This document shows, piece by piece, positions 24,823 through 35,300 of a DNA stretch of 64,000 nucleotides. How positions within the stretch are numbered: the first letter of the stretch is position 1; each line of letters begins with the position of its first letter. Source of the stretch: Dysgonomonas sp. HDW5A (GTDB lineage: Bacteria; Bacteroidota; Bacteroidia; Bacteroidales; Dysgonomonadaceae). The notes under the pieces were generated by a model that had not been told where the DNA came from, did no database searches, and saw only the letters and a list, made by a program, of their open reading frames with translations. The position numbers and the translations under genes were made by a program. The DNA is taken from the NCBI RefSeq assembly GCF_011299555.1, contig NZ_CP049857.1, positions 1,240,001-1,304,000 of the forward strand, read 5' to 3'.

Positions 24823-26064
24823 TTAAGGCTTCATACCTAAAGCTAAGATATATCCTTTATTGATAGTACAATTGGCAAACTTCATATTTTCCAGAAGATC
24901 GGTCATAGCTTTCCTTACCACTGCCTGATCGGGTCTAACAGCACGTATTTTAGCAAAATTACTTCTATCCTGAGAGGTATAATCTACTATCAGATTCCAA
25001 TTTTCAGGAGCTTTTATAGAAACCATCCCTCTTTCGGAATCCATCTTTTTGTAAGGCCAGTAATGCCATCCGATATTGTTACGTTCCATCAAACGAGTCC
25101 AAGCCGCAATCCATTCATCTGTATTTTCTCCTGTTTCGCCCATATAGATGGGAAGATTGACACTGTCACGGAAGTTTACAAAATCCTGAATATTACTTTG
25201 TAGTGTATCACACCAATAACGATGGCAGGTATACATCATCTTATCATCGAATTTAGAATCCTTGAACACATTGAAATTTCCGTTCCATTGAGCGCCTCCC
25301 AACAGTACAATGTGATTGGGGTCTACTGTACGGATAGAGTCTACACATCTTTTGTACAAAGGCTCTAGTGAATCGTTCAGATTTGCATGTTGTCCCAGAA
25401 AATAGTGTGCAATCGGCTCATTCAAAAGGTCATAACCCAGAATAAGCGTATCATTTGCATAATGCTGAGCCACTTTTTTCCATATTTCGCAAAACTGAAC
25501 TTTACTTGCTTCGCTTTCCATTAACCAAGGGTATCCGTAACTATCGTCAATATTATCGCCTGTTTGACCTCCGGGAGCATCATGCATATCGAGTATAACA
25601 TACAAGTTTTCCTGACGACACCACTCTACTACCTGATCGATCATCTCGAATCCGTTCTGATTGGCTGTCAACCCCATGTAATCTTCATCCGTAAACATTT
25701 TGTAATGAAAAGGAATACGAAGTGAACTCATTCCGGTTTGTTTGATATACTTTATATCTTCCTGAGTGATGTAGTTTTTCTTAAACTCCTGCCAAAACCA
25801 AGCTGTGAAATCAGGTCCTACCAACTCGCAGAAAGCTTCGTTTATCAATCGGTACGAACTTACATCCTGAAAATGGAACATATACCCTTCGGGATTGAGC
25901 CAGTTACCAAGATTAGTTCCCTGTATCAGAAGTTTCTCTCCATTCGATTTTATTAAATCGGGACCTTCTACTCTAATAAATTTCGAACCATCTGTCTTCG
26001 TGACTTCCTTTGGTGAGCAACTAAGTAATACCAGAGGTAGGATTAGATACAATAACTTTTTCAT
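24823..26064 (-). CDS. GH5-family endo-beta-glucanase-like lipoprotein
   Basis: The 413-residue protein has a lipoprotein signal (LLSC, Cys16) and a cellulase-fold TIM barrel. The acid/base is Glu216 in YDLLNEP and the nucleophile Glu310 in MGETGE. Conserved LRIPFHY and ILDMHDAPGG also fit clan GH-A. It probably acts at the cell surface or in the periplasm on beta-1,3/1,4- or beta-1,6-glucan, and the subfamily cannot be fixed by eye. It is the last enzyme of the PUL but is separated from the GH3 gene by 358 bp that include a strong terminator-like hairpin. Its expression may therefore be uncoupled. A palindrome copy lies 15 bp upstream of its start. Confidence 0.87.
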   Translation of the reverse strand: MKKLLYLILPLVLLSCSPKEVTKTDGSKFIRVEGPDLIKSNGEKLLIQGTNLGNWLNPEGYMFHFQDVSSYRLINEAFCELVGPDFTAWFWQEFKKNYITQEDIKYIKQTGMSSLRIPFHYKMFTDEDYMGLTANQNGFEMIDQVVEWCRQENLYVILDMHDAPGGQTGDNIDDSYGYPWLMESEASKVQFCEIWKKVAQHYANDTLILGYDLLNEPIAHYFLGQHANLNDSLEPLYKRCVDSIRTVDPNHIVLLGGAQWNGNFNVFKDSKFDDKMMYTCHRYWCDTLQSNIQDFVNFRDSVNLPIYMGETGENTDEWIAAWTRLMERNNIGWHYWPYKKMDSERGMVSIKAPENWNLIVDYTSQDRSNFAKIRAVRPDQAVVRKAMTDLLENMKFANCTINKGYILALGMKP

Positions 26065-26078
26065 GAATATTTCTATTT

Positions 26079-26102
26079 AAGGTCACAGACCTGTTATTTA
26101 TC
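26079..26102 (+). repeat. Dispersed palindrome, short form
   Basis: AAGGTCACAGACCTGTTATTTATC: five-base arms AGGTC/GACCT around an ACA loop. It is 15 bp upstream of the GH5 start, in opposite orientation to that gene. Confidence 0.7.
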
Positions 26103-26103
26103 A

Positions 26104-26151
26104 ATAAAAACGGTCTAAGCTTTTCAATTTACATATAAAGCTTAGACCGTT
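26104..26151 (-). terminator. Strong terminator-like hairpin reading on the minus strand
   Basis: AACGGTCTAAGCTTT (26109-26123) pairs perfectly with AAAGCTTAGACCGTT (26137-26151). On the minus strand the stem is followed by TTTTTAT. It stands only about 45 bp before the GH5 ATG, so it may act as an attenuator or 3'-end stabilizer for GH3 mRNA. Confidence 0.7.
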
Positions 26152-26375
26152 CTCCTGTTTATTCTTACGTATTTATTGTTCCTGTGAATCTTTAGATGAA
26201 AACCTGCTGAATTGCTCCGGCAATAATTAACAGTAACGATTCGGAATCCATGATTAAAGAAATCTCAGCTATGAAATCTGCACACAAGAAATAGAGCATC
26301 GCGATAACTCATTTAAGATTCACGTTCAATAAAATTATATGGCGTTATAAGTCATTTCCTCCGAAATGATGTAAG

Positions 26376-26400
26376 AATAAACTAAGGTCTGAGACCCTTT
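26376..26400 (-). repeat. Dispersed palindrome, short form
   Basis: On the minus strand it reads AAGGGTCTCAGACCTT and then AGTTTATTC. The arms GGTC/GACC surround TCA. It lies 22 bp after the GH3 stop codon. Confidence 0.7.
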
Positions 26401-26422
26401 ATTTTTTCATTAGATCACTTTA

Positions 26423-28642
26423 CTATTGTATAGCGAATTTAGCTTCCAAGCCGTCTTTACTGCTTGAGCCTATCCATAAATTGAAATCTCCGGCTTCTGC
26501 TTTTTTCACCAGATCTTTACCATAGAAAGCCAGATCGTCTGTTGTCAATTTAAATTCTACAGTTTTCGATTCGCCGGCTTTCAAATCTACACGTTGGAAA
26601 CCTTTCAACTCTTTTACCGGGCGAACGATTGATCCAACCAAATCTCTGATATAAAGCTGTACTACTTCAGTACCATCTACTTTGCTTGTATTTTTCACAG
26701 TCACTTTAGCAGTAAGTTCTCCACCCATAGGGATAGATGTAGCCGATAATACAAGATTCGAATATTCGAATGTACTGTACGACAACCCGAATCCGAATGG
26801 ATATAATGGATCTTTTCCCGAATCGAGATAGAAAGAAGTATTACCTAACGATGTTTGACCTGCTTCGGTAGGTATATCATCCAAAGCCATCACCTGAGCG
26901 GGAGCCGGACGACCTGTGTTGTTATGATTATAATACATAGGTATTTGTCCTACTTCTCTGACGAATGTAGCCGGAAGTTTTCCGCTTGGATTGGCTTTTC
27001 CAAACAATAGATCCAATATTGCAGGACCTCCCATCGTTCCGGGATGGAAGTTGTAAAGTACTGCATCTGCATAAGGTAGATCACGCTCGATAGTCAGCGG
27101 ACGACCTGCCATAATAACTAATACGACTGGCTTACCTGCACTTTTTACAGCTTTCAGAAGTTCGGATTGCACGCCTATCAAGTTGATATTTGACAATGAA
27201 TGTGCTTCTCCCGAAAGTATAGCTTCTTCACCTAAAAATACGATTGCAACATCAGCTGAGGCTGCCGCTTGTTTTGCTTTCTCAAAATTGGCTGTACTTT
27301 TATCGCGGCTGAAAGACAAAGCCGGCTCATATACATAATTTATTTTTTTGTATGTTGTTTGCAATGCTTTAAGAGGTGTAACGGTATGGTTTTTATCTCC
27401 ATCGAATACCCAAGTACCCATCTGATCGTGAGGAGCATTAGCCAATGGACCGATAACTGCAATCTTCACATTTTCTTTCAGTGGTAATACATTGTCATTT
27501 TTCAATAATATAGCCGATTTTACAGCAGCCTCTTTTGCTGCTTGTAAATGCTCTGCCGAGTACAAAGTTGATGGTTTGTTTATATCTACATAAGGGTTTT
27601 CAAATAGCCCCATACGAAATTTCACTCTTAAAATATTACGAACGGCATTATCGACATCTGCGAGAGTAACCTCTCCCGATGCGACCAACGATTTCAAATT
27701 ATGTGAATAAGCTCCGCTCACCATTTCCATATCTACACCTGCATTTGCCGATATTTGGGCTACATCTCTGGCGTCTTTAGCAAATCCATGAGCAAGCATC
27801 TCGGTCATCGAAGCCCAATCTGAAACTACAAAACCATCGAATTTCCAGTCTTTGCGAAGTACATCTTTCAACAGGTGTTTGTTTCCTGAGGCAGGTATTC
27901 CATCATTGTCATTAAATGAGGTCATTAATGTGGCTGCTCCTGCATCAATTGCCTTTTTGAATGGTACTAAATATACATTGTATAATAAATGAGGAGGGAT
28001 GTTGGTACTGTTATAGTCACGACCACCTTCTGCTGCTCCATAACCGATAAAGTGCTTCACACATGCTGCAATAGATGTAGGGGCTGAAAGATTCTTTCCT
28101 TGAAATCCTTTTACCATAGCTGCCCCTAATTCGCCGGCCAGATATGGGTCTTCTCCCAAGCTTTCGGCAATACGTCCCCAACGGGCATCCCGCGAAATGT
28201 CTAACATGGGAGCAAATGTCCAGTTAACACCCAATTCACGAGCTTCGGCAGCTGCCACGTGTGCACCCGATTCTACCATCTGAGGATCAAACGACGCTGC
28301 TTGTCCTAAGGGGATAGGAAAGATTGTTTTAAAGCCATGAATAACATCGCGTCCGATAATCATAGGAATACCCATGCGGCTATTTTCCAAGGCTACTTTT
28401 TGTAATTCGTTTACCTGCTTCGGATCAATAATATTAAGTAACGACCCTACTTCTCCTTTCTTGATCTGTTGAACAAGTTCTTCACTCATACCATTGAAGT
28501 TCAACTGGTTCATCTGACCGATTTTTTCTTCAAGAGTCATTTTGGATAATAACTGCTCAATCTCTTTATCGTAATTCTTTTGTTGTGAATATCCCATAAA
28601 CAGGTTCAATAAGCATAATACACCTAACAATTTGATCTTCAT
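26423..28642 (-). CDS. GH3 beta-glucosidase (BglX-like)
   Basis: The 739-residue exported enzyme has an N-terminal signal peptide, a GH3 barrel, a GH3 C-terminal alpha/beta domain and a fibronectin-III-like tail (about 650-735). The catalytic nucleophile is Asp275 in VVSDWASM. KHF (196-198) and GEDPYLAGELGAAMVKGFQG are typical of BglX. The second domain holds LGEEAILSGEA, supplying the acid/base region. It should hydrolyse short beta-glucosides in the periplasm to glucose. It lies 37 bp downstream of the GH16 gene and is co-transcribed with it, completing an endo-to-exo route for beta-glucan. Confidence 0.93.
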   Translation of the reverse strand: MKIKLLGVLCLLNLFMGYSQQKNYDKEIEQLLSKMTLEEKIGQMNQLNFNGMSEELVQQIKKGEVGSLLNIIDPKQVNELQKVALENSRMGIPMIIGRDVIHGFKTIFPIPLGQAASFDPQMVESGAHVAAAEARELGVNWTFAPMLDISRDARWGRIAESLGEDPYLAGELGAAMVKGFQGKNLSAPTSIAACVKHFIGYGAAEGGRDYNSTNIPPHLLYNVYLVPFKKAIDAGAATLMTSFNDNDGIPASGNKHLLKDVLRKDWKFDGFVVSDWASMTEMLAHGFAKDARDVAQISANAGVDMEMVSGAYSHNLKSLVASGEVTLADVDNAVRNILRVKFRMGLFENPYVDINKPSTLYSAEHLQAAKEAAVKSAILLKNDNVLPLKENVKIAVIGPLANAPHDQMGTWVFDGDKNHTVTPLKALQTTYKKINYVYEPALSFSRDKSTANFEKAKQAAASADVAIVFLGEEAILSGEAHSLSNINLIGVQSELLKAVKSAGKPVVLVIMAGRPLTIERDLPYADAVLYNFHPGTMGGPAILDLLFGKANPSGKLPATFVREVGQIPMYYNHNNTGRPAPAQVMALDDIPTEAGQTSLGNTSFYLDSGKDPLYPFGFGLSYSTFEYSNLVLSATSIPMGGELTAKVTVKNTSKVDGTEVVQLYIRDLVGSIVRPVKELKGFQRVDLKAGESKTVEFKLTTDDLAFYGKDLVKKAEAGDFNLWIGSSSKDGLEAKFAIQ

Positions 28643-28666
28643 CTGCTATATATTATTTATGTAAAT

Positions 28667-28681
28667 AAAGTCTCGGACTTT
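28667..28681 (-). repeat. Dispersed palindrome, compensated variant
   Basis: AAAGTC-TCG-GACTTT, perfect 6-bp arms. Relative to AAGGTC/GACCTT both arms changed together (GG to AG, CC to CT), so pairing is kept. It overlaps the GH16 stop codon. Confidence 0.7.
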
Positions 28682-29762
28682 AATTAATGAATTTATAATT
28701 TTCCTGGGTTGAATTGCCTTTTAAGGTGAGTATATATACTCCATTTCGGGGTAAATCCGAGCAATCAATACTTGCGTTATCATCTTCAACAGACTTTGTT
28801 TTATAAAGCCTGCCTTGGATGTCTCTTATATTAAGAGTGGTAATGTTTCCATCTTTAAGATGGAGCGAAAGCGATTTATTTTCTTTATTAAAAGTAAATG
28901 GTACCTCATCACGTAGCTCTTTTTCGATGGAAGCTACCTCCTTCTTTTGATATACTCTTACGTAATCAATCTCATATTTCGAAGGGAATATATCTTCGGC
29001 AACTCCTTGTAAACCTCCCCAGTCACCTCCGATAGCCAAATTTAATTTCAGATAGAAAGGTGCATTAAAGGGCCATGTACGTTTATCTCCTAAATGATCG
29101 TTTTTAAAAGTAAAATAGGCAACACCATCCACATATCCTGTAATTTGATCTTCAGTCCATTCTAATCCATATACATGAAATTCGGTTTCTGCGTTTTTAA
29201 TATCTTTAGTTGCTGTTTTTTCCGTACCGATTTTATGATTGTACAAGTCTGTATGGATTGAAGCTTGGGTTACATCAGGACGATAACCTACATACTCCAT
29301 TATGTCAATCTCTCCATCCAGTGGCCATGCTGCAAAATTCTTAGGCATCATCCAGAATGCCGACCATGTACCTCTGCCTGCTGCTACTTTTATTCGAGCT
29401 TCGAAATACCCATACTTCCACGATTCGACAGTATTCATGCGAGCCGACACATAATCCATCCCGTAGTAGGGCTTCGGACGTTTAAATGCTGTAATAATTA
29501 AGTTACCATCTTTTATTTTTGCTACTGTATCGGTACCTGCTGTACGATCGGTATAGTATTGCAGTTCATTATTTCCCCAGCCGCTGCCTCCGGTTTCGAA
29601 CCACCATTTATCTCCCGGAAGAGGTAGTGAACCATTCGTGTTAGGAGCTTCATTAAATTCTTCCTGCCAAACAAGATCATATCCTGCCGGAGCTTGCGAT
29701 TTACAGAGTAATGTGCTGCAAAAGAAGAGTGTTATGGCTGTAAATAGATGTTTATTTATCAT
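28680..29762 (-). CDS. GH16 endo-beta-1,3-glucanase (laminarinase-like) with T9SS-like C-terminal tail
   Basis: The 360-residue enzyme has a signal peptide (1-23) and a GH16 jelly-roll domain. The catalytic motif is E151-I-D153-I-M-E156 (nucleophile, helper, acid/base), and YVSARMNTVESWKYGYFEARIK, quoted here only by its ends YVSAR and EARIK, supports GH16. The set is typical of laminarinase and mixed-linkage glucanase subfamilies. Residues about 290-360 form an extra domain (LNIRDIQGRLYKT, LPRNGVYILTLKG, ENYKFIN) that looks like a type IX secretion (Por) sorting domain. Such a tail would export it through the outer membrane. It lies between the surface-binding and GH3 genes. Confidence 0.88.
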   Translation of the reverse strand: MINKHLFTAITLFFCSTLLCKSQAPAGYDLVWQEEFNEAPNTNGSLPLPGDKWWFETGGSGWGNNELQYYTDRTAGTDTVAKIKDGNLIITAFKRPKPYYGMDYVSARMNTVESWKYGYFEARIKVAAGRGTWSAFWMMPKNFAAWPLDGEIDIMEYVGYRPDVTQASIHTDLYNHKIGTEKTATKDIKNAETEFHVYGLEWTEDQITGYVDGVAYFTFKNDHLGDKRTWPFNAPFYLKLNLAIGGDWGGLQGVAEDIFPSKYEIDYVRVYQKKEVASIEKELRDEVPFTFNKENKSLSLHLKDGNITTLNIRDIQGRLYKTKSVEDDNASIDCSDLPRNGVYILTLKGNSTQENYKFIN

Positions 29763-29778
29763 GGACTTTTGCTTTTGT

Positions 29779-29793
29779 GGTCTCAGACCTATT
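29779..29793 (+). repeat. Dispersed palindrome, short form
   Basis: GGTCTCAGACC followed by TATT. It lies 16 bp upstream of the GH16 start codon, with AT-rich sequence after it. Confidence 0.65.
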
Positions 29794-29865
29794 TATAATT
29801 CTCTCTATTAAGTATACATATAACCGATTGTTATTAGTAAATACTTTCAAGTACTTATAAAGCAA

Positions 29866-29902
29866 AGCAGATTACCTAAGTAAATCGGGAAGGTAATCTG
29901 CT
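29866..29902 (-). terminator. Hairpin between the surface-binding gene and GH16
   Basis: AGCAGATTACCT pairs perfectly with AGGTAATCTGCT around a 13-base loop. On the minus strand it is followed by TTGCTTTAT. It may partly terminate the susCD message before the enzyme genes. Confidence 0.7.
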
Positions 29903-29920
29903 CTCTTCACACTTTGACAA

Positions 29921-30793
29921 TTACTGTTTAACCTTAAATCTCATATACCAATTGATGCCCGATCCCTTCCATTGCAATTGCAATGTAGTTTCTGTCAGCT
30001 CCAGAATTTCGTATCGTACATTTCCCAATACATCGGGACTTGCTACATAACTTGGAAAACCTTTGCCTGAAAAAGTAAGATAAAGTTTTCCGTCAGCGTC
30101 TCTATCCATAAACCAAGTTTGACCCGCAGGTTGAGTATATGGTACGGTAACTGCTACAGTTGACCCATTGGGATATAAATCGGGAGCCATTGTTTGGGCT
30201 GCTGATTCATTTACATAAATATCATTGTTTGCTTTTAATGAGTAACTACGTGTTGCATTGAGATTAAAAGTGAGTTCGTCATCGTAAATGCCTCTTCCTT
30301 TTAATTCATTAGGACCTGCACTCCACCAATTAGGAGTAGTTGTGCTGGGTTCGCCGCATCCTAAGTGACCTTGAACCGAAGAATCCCATATCCATACTTT
30401 GGGGGTATCTTTTCCTGTCAACAAATAAATTATAGGATCATTGTTAGCAACACTCACTTTAAATGATTTTGGTTCACTTAAACCGCCACGACCGTATGCC
30501 TGAATAGAACCGTCATATTCTCCTGCCCACATATATTTGAGGGAGAATGATCGTTTATTGGTAGACATAACCGATCCGTCGAGTTTGGTTATAGCCCAAT
30601 AAGGTGAAATCAGATCACTTGTAAAATCGAACTGAATTGTATTGGGATCTTCGGCACTGGGCGTCATTGTAAATTTAATATCATCAACCGATGGTGCATC
30701 GCCAATACTCGGCTTACTTCCTACTTCGGGATCGCATCCTGTAAACAACAGAGCCATACCCAGAAGACCTAATATATATTTTTTCGCTTTCAT
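29921..30793 (-). CDS. Surface glycan-binding lipoprotein (SusE/F-like position)
   Basis: The 290-residue lipoprotein has Cys20 after MALLFTG. An N-terminal beta-sandwich of about 100 residues resembles a PKD/SusE domain (PSVDDIKFTMTPSAEDPN, FKVSVANN). The C-terminal half is aromatic-rich (WIWDSSVQGHLGCGEP, NWWSAGPNELKGRG, WKGSGINWYMRFKV), as expected for a carbohydrate-binding module with stacking tryptophans. No enzyme motif is visible. Lying 24 bp after susD, it should be a surface glycan-binding protein that delivers beta-glucan to SusCD. The assignment rests on position and composition, not on a clear family match. Confidence 0.8.
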   Translation of the reverse strand: MKAKKYILGLLGMALLFTGCDPEVGSKPSIGDAPSVDDIKFTMTPSAEDPNTIQFDFTSDLISPYWAITKLDGSVMSTNKRSFSLKYMWAGEYDGSIQAYGRGGLSEPKSFKVSVANNDPIIYLLTGKDTPKVWIWDSSVQGHLGCGEPSTTTPNWWSAGPNELKGRGIYDDELTFNLNATRSYSLKANNDIYVNESAAQTMAPDLYPNGSTVAVTVPYTQPAGQTWFMDRDADGKLYLTFSGKGFPSYVASPDVLGNVRYEILELTETTLQLQWKGSGINWYMRFKVKQ

Positions 30794-30817
30794 GATTTTC
30801 TAAAATTAAGGTTCCTG

Positions 30818-32332
30818 TTAATAAGGGTTTTGAGTTAATGTACCTTGAGCTTTATCGATTTCGGATTGAGGTATAGGCAAGTGTTTTTTATTGGGGTTGA
30901 AACCTCTTGCTCCCAATACTTGTTCTGCTTTACCGAAACGAACCAAGTCCCAGAAACGGTGTCCTTCCAAAGCAAACTCCAATCGGTTCTCCATCAAAAG
31001 ATTATCCAGAGTTGCTGTTTTTTTGTAGTTCCCTGTATTTTTGTAAGCTCTCGCTCTTACCTTATTTAAATACTCATCGGCTTGAGTTTGACTTCCTCCT
31101 GTACGAACTAGTAGTTCTGAGGCGATCAAAAGCGTTTCTGAATAACGGTATACACGATAGTTATTTCTATAATTCAAATCTTTATCTCCTGTACTCTTGC
31201 TGTTTCCTCCTTGACGTGGCAGGTATTTACGATTGAAATATCCGGTGTCATCATAACGTGGACTATAACTTGCGTCAGGATATTCTTCTTTATATTTTGC
31301 AAAGTTAAGGATACCTCCATCTTTACGTTGATCGGCTGATTCGTACGAATCGTACAATTCTTTTTCAACCGGTTCGAATCCCCATCCTCCGGCAAACTCA
31401 GGACTATTGCTAATACCATTGATACCTATAAGAGTTGGATATACACTACCTCCGGTTGCCAAAGGATTACCCCAGCTACGTCCGCTTAAATCATCCGAAT
31501 AGTTAACTTCGAAAATAGATTCTTTACTCCATTCTCCTTTATCTTCCCATATGTCTGCAAAAGAATCGTTAAGTTCATATACACCAGAGCCAATAATAGC
31601 TTGCATATCTTTCAATACTTCTGCATATTTAGTCTCATCCTTTTGATACATTACAACATTAGCTCTCAACATCTGAGCTGTAGCTTTAGTTATACGACCA
31701 ATCTCCTTATTTGCGGTAACTGTTAATGGAAGTTTATCTCCATTCAAGGCAAAATCCAGATCTTCTACAATCTTTGCATAAACCTGATCTGCAGGCATCT
31801 GAGGAATAAGGAAAGGGGGTGTTGACGGGTTTACACTGTAATAAGGAACATTTCCCCATAATTTCCATAACCAGAAGTAATAATATGCTCTCAAAGTATG
31901 AGCTTCTGCCAAAATTCGATCCTTAGTTGCAGGATTCAAATTAGGCACATTGTCGATACGGTTGATTACAATATTCGAACGGTTGATTCCTGAATAGAAT
32001 ACTGTCCAAAGTGCTTCACATACATATACGGGTGTTGCATTAAAGAATCGCATACGTTGCAAATGCTCGTTATCCTTTGCATTACCTCCACCGATACGTG
32101 CATCATCCGACATAGCATCCGATACAAACTGAAGCGGATTGTATTGTCCGAATGCCCAATCGGGCCACTGAAGAGGACCATATGCAGCTACTAAACCTTG
32201 AGTGATTCGTTCTTCCGAATTATAAAATTCTTCTTCGGGTATTTGTGTTGTTGGTGAAGACTCCAGAAAAGACTCTGAACAAGAGCTTAACACTAGTAGA
32301 GCAGTCAGACCAAATAATACTATTTTTTTCAT
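30818..32332 (-). CDS. SusD/RagB-family nutrient-binding lipoprotein
   Basis: The 504-residue protein has a lipoprotein signal (LLVLSSC, Cys18) and the SusD fold. The TPR region includes ILAEAHTLRAYYYFWLWKLWG and the C-terminus has ENRLEFALEGHRFWDLVRFG followed by LPIPQSEI, both diagnostic for the family. It forms the hinged lid over the SusC channel and captures oligosaccharide. It is 19 bp downstream of susC on the minus strand and has normal length. Ligand specificity follows from the linked GH16/GH3/GH5 enzymes: beta-glucans such as laminarin or mixed-linkage glucan are likely. Confidence 0.96.
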   Translation of the reverse strand: MKKIVLFGLTALLVLSSCSESFLESSPTTQIPEEEFYNSEERITQGLVAAYGPLQWPDWAFGQYNPLQFVSDAMSDDARIGGGNAKDNEHLQRMRFFNATPVYVCEALWTVFYSGINRSNIVINRIDNVPNLNPATKDRILAEAHTLRAYYYFWLWKLWGNVPYYSVNPSTPPFLIPQMPADQVYAKIVEDLDFALNGDKLPLTVTANKEIGRITKATAQMLRANVVMYQKDETKYAEVLKDMQAIIGSGVYELNDSFADIWEDKGEWSKESIFEVNYSDDLSGRSWGNPLATGGSVYPTLIGINGISNSPEFAGGWGFEPVEKELYDSYESADQRKDGGILNFAKYKEEYPDASYSPRYDDTGYFNRKYLPRQGGNSKSTGDKDLNYRNNYRVYRYSETLLIASELLVRTGGSQTQADEYLNKVRARAYKNTGNYKKTATLDNLLMENRLEFALEGHRFWDLVRFGKAEQVLGARGFNPNKKHLPIPQSEIDKAQGTLTQNPY

Positions 32333-32351
32333 TGTGATTTCGTTTTAATAA

Positions 32352-35300
32352 TTAAAATGTAACAGTTGCACCTACAGATACTGTTCTTGCCTGAGGATAT
32401 ACACCTCTGTCTACTCCCAATGAAGTACCTCCTGATGAAATTTCAGGTTCAAAACCATCATATGAAGTGAAAGTCAACAAGTTCTCTGCCGAAACATAAA
32501 CTCTGACAGCTCCCAGATATGCTTTCTTAACAATGTATGCAGGTAAACTATATCCGAACTGAATGTTTTTAAGCCTTAAGAATGAACCGTCTTTTACGTA
32601 TAAATCCGAAGATTGCCAGTTTCCATTATCATCATTTAGTGATAGGCGAGGTATTCTGTTCGAAGAACCCGGTCCTGTCCATCGGTCTAGCATATATCCG
32701 GGTAAGTTGATGCTTGCAAGGTCGATTCTTCGTGTTCCGTCAAAAATATCATTACCGGATGTTCCTTGTAATATCATATTAAAATCAAAACCTTTCCATT
32801 CTGCACCTACATTAAATCCAAACATCCAATCCGGCATACCTTTTCCTATTTTGGTACGGTCATCATCACTAATGACTCCGTCTCCGTTTAGGTCTACAAA
32901 TCGTACATCTCCGGGTTGAGCATTAGGTTGTATCAGTTTACCGTTTTTATCTACATATTCGTTTATCTCTTGTTGAGTCTGGAAGATACCGTTGGTTTTA
33001 AGTCCATAGAAGAATGGGAATGGCTCACCGTTTTCAGCTCTTGTGATTGTTCCTATACTTTGGATACCATCATAATTAGCCCATCCGTTGCTATTACCTA
33101 ATTCGATCAATTTGTTTTTAATATAGGAAGCATTTCCTCCTACGTGTATCGATACATCCGCTACTTTAAATTGATAGGAAGCATCAAACTCCACACCTGT
33201 ATTTTTCATATCTCCCACATTACCCATAGGAGGGGTGTCGCCGATATATGCAGGCAAAGGCATTTGCATCAACATACCGTTGGTTCTCTTATCAAACCAA
33301 TCTACAGTGAACGATAATGCACCATTGAAGAAACGAGAGTCAAGTCCTATATTGGTTTGTTCCGATTCCTCCCAACCAATAGCAGCATTCGGATATCCGT
33401 TAGGTTTCGATCCGGGAGCTACGATAATAGCACCTTCTCTTCCGAAAATATAATTATTTCCACCATCAATCATGGTAGTATATCTGAAATCTCCGATTTG
33501 GTCATTACCATTTTGTCCCCAGCTACCACGCAATTTCAATGAAGTAAGGAAATCGGGACGATCTGCCATGAATTTCTCATTGGTAATATTCCAACCCAAT
33601 GATACAGAATAGAAATTAGCCCATCTGTTATCGGGTCCGAATTTAGTAGAACCATCACGACGCATTGTAAGTTCACCCATGTATCGTTCCTGATAGTTAT
33701 AGCTCAAACGACCGAAGTAAGAAGCCAAACGATAGTAAGGCCCCATTTTACCTGATGCTTCACGTGCTTTTTGAGGCTGATCGGTAAAATCGATATTAGC
33801 TCTGTCAGGGTTATCATCTCTCAGCAAGTAGCTTTGTCCCCAAAGTGAACGTGATCTGCTTGACAATGCCGATTGACCTAATAAGATTGTAAAATGGTGA
33901 TCTTGTATATCTTTTGTATAAGATAATGTATTTTCAATCTGCCATGTAAAGCCTCTGTTCATAGATGACCAGACTTTCGACTCATCTACGTGGTTACTTT
34001 TTCCCAGATAATAAGGTTGCAGATATCCGTCAGCACCCCAGAATGCAAGGTCAACTCCATAAGATGATCTGAATTTAAGGTTCTTATAAAGTTCAAGCTC
34101 TCCCCAGAAGTTAGCTAAAATCTTATCCGAGTTATTTTTCTCAGGAGGTAACGACAAAGCTGCTATCGGGTTAGTTATTTCATTGTATTGATCGCCTACG
34201 ATTGTAAATACATTTCCATTTCGGTCTCTTACTGCTGTTGGATGAGCAGCCAATGTAGCTTCGGGATCAGGTGCTAACACGGTTAACATAGGCGATATAG
34301 CCAAAGCACTACCCAGTGGCGAACCGAACTCACTATTTGTACTGATTCCTGTAGAGTTTATACGACCGTAAGTCAAATTAGTACCTATCTTTAAAGTAGA
34401 TAGTACACTGCGTGTCTTAGAATCGTCAAATACTGTATAGTTATTATTTAAACGGATAGAATATCTTTCGTAGTTTGATCTGCCGAAATTACCTCCAACG
34501 ATACCTTCTTGATTGAAATAGCCTAATGACAAATAATAATTTCCTTTATCATTTCCGCCTGCTACACTCACCTGATGTTCGTACATCGGAGCATCCGAGT
34601 TAAATGTTTCTTTTTGCCAATCAGTACCTTTTCCATACGATTGAGGATCTGCATAAATAGGAGCTTTTCCCGAATTCATGTTTTGCTCATTCATCAAGAT
34701 AGCATATTCGGTAGCATCAAGCACAGCTCTTTTCTTGGCTGCATTTTGCCATCCGTAAGTAAAGTTGTATGTAACTACAGCCTTTCCTGATTTTCCTTGG
34801 CGGGTAGTTATCAAGATTACACCATTAGCTCCACGTGTTCCGTAGATTGCAGCGGATGCAGCATCTTTAAGAACTTCTACCGACAGCACATCTGCGGGAT
34901 TGATATTATCTATTCCACCCGAAATAGGCATTCCGTCTACGATATATAGAGGATCACTGTTATTGATAGTACCTATACCACGGATACGCACTCTCGATCC
35001 GTCTCCGGGTTGTCCGGATGCCTGAGTAATATTTACCCCTGACACCATACCTTTCAGTACATTATCGATACGAGTAGGAGCTTTCAGAGCTAAGTCGTCG
35101 CCTCTTACGCTACTGATAGCAGCTGTAACGACGCTCTTCTTTTGAACACCATAACCTACGACAACAACTTCATCCAAAAGCTCTCCGGCTTCTTCGAGCT
35201 TTACGTTTAATGATGTTGAGGAAGCTTTAACTTCAAGATTTTTATAACCTAGATAAGTAATTACTAAATCTGAATTAAGTGGAGCATTGATTTGAAAGGC

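Larger units (their letters stand above)
26065..26422. other. 358-bp spacer between GH5 and GH3 genes
   Basis: It contains two dispersed-palindrome copies (26079-26102 and 26376-26400) and a 15-bp perfect inverted repeat (26109-26151). No coding signal was seen. No exact TANNTTTG box was found on the minus strand in front of the GH5 gene. Confidence 0.6.
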
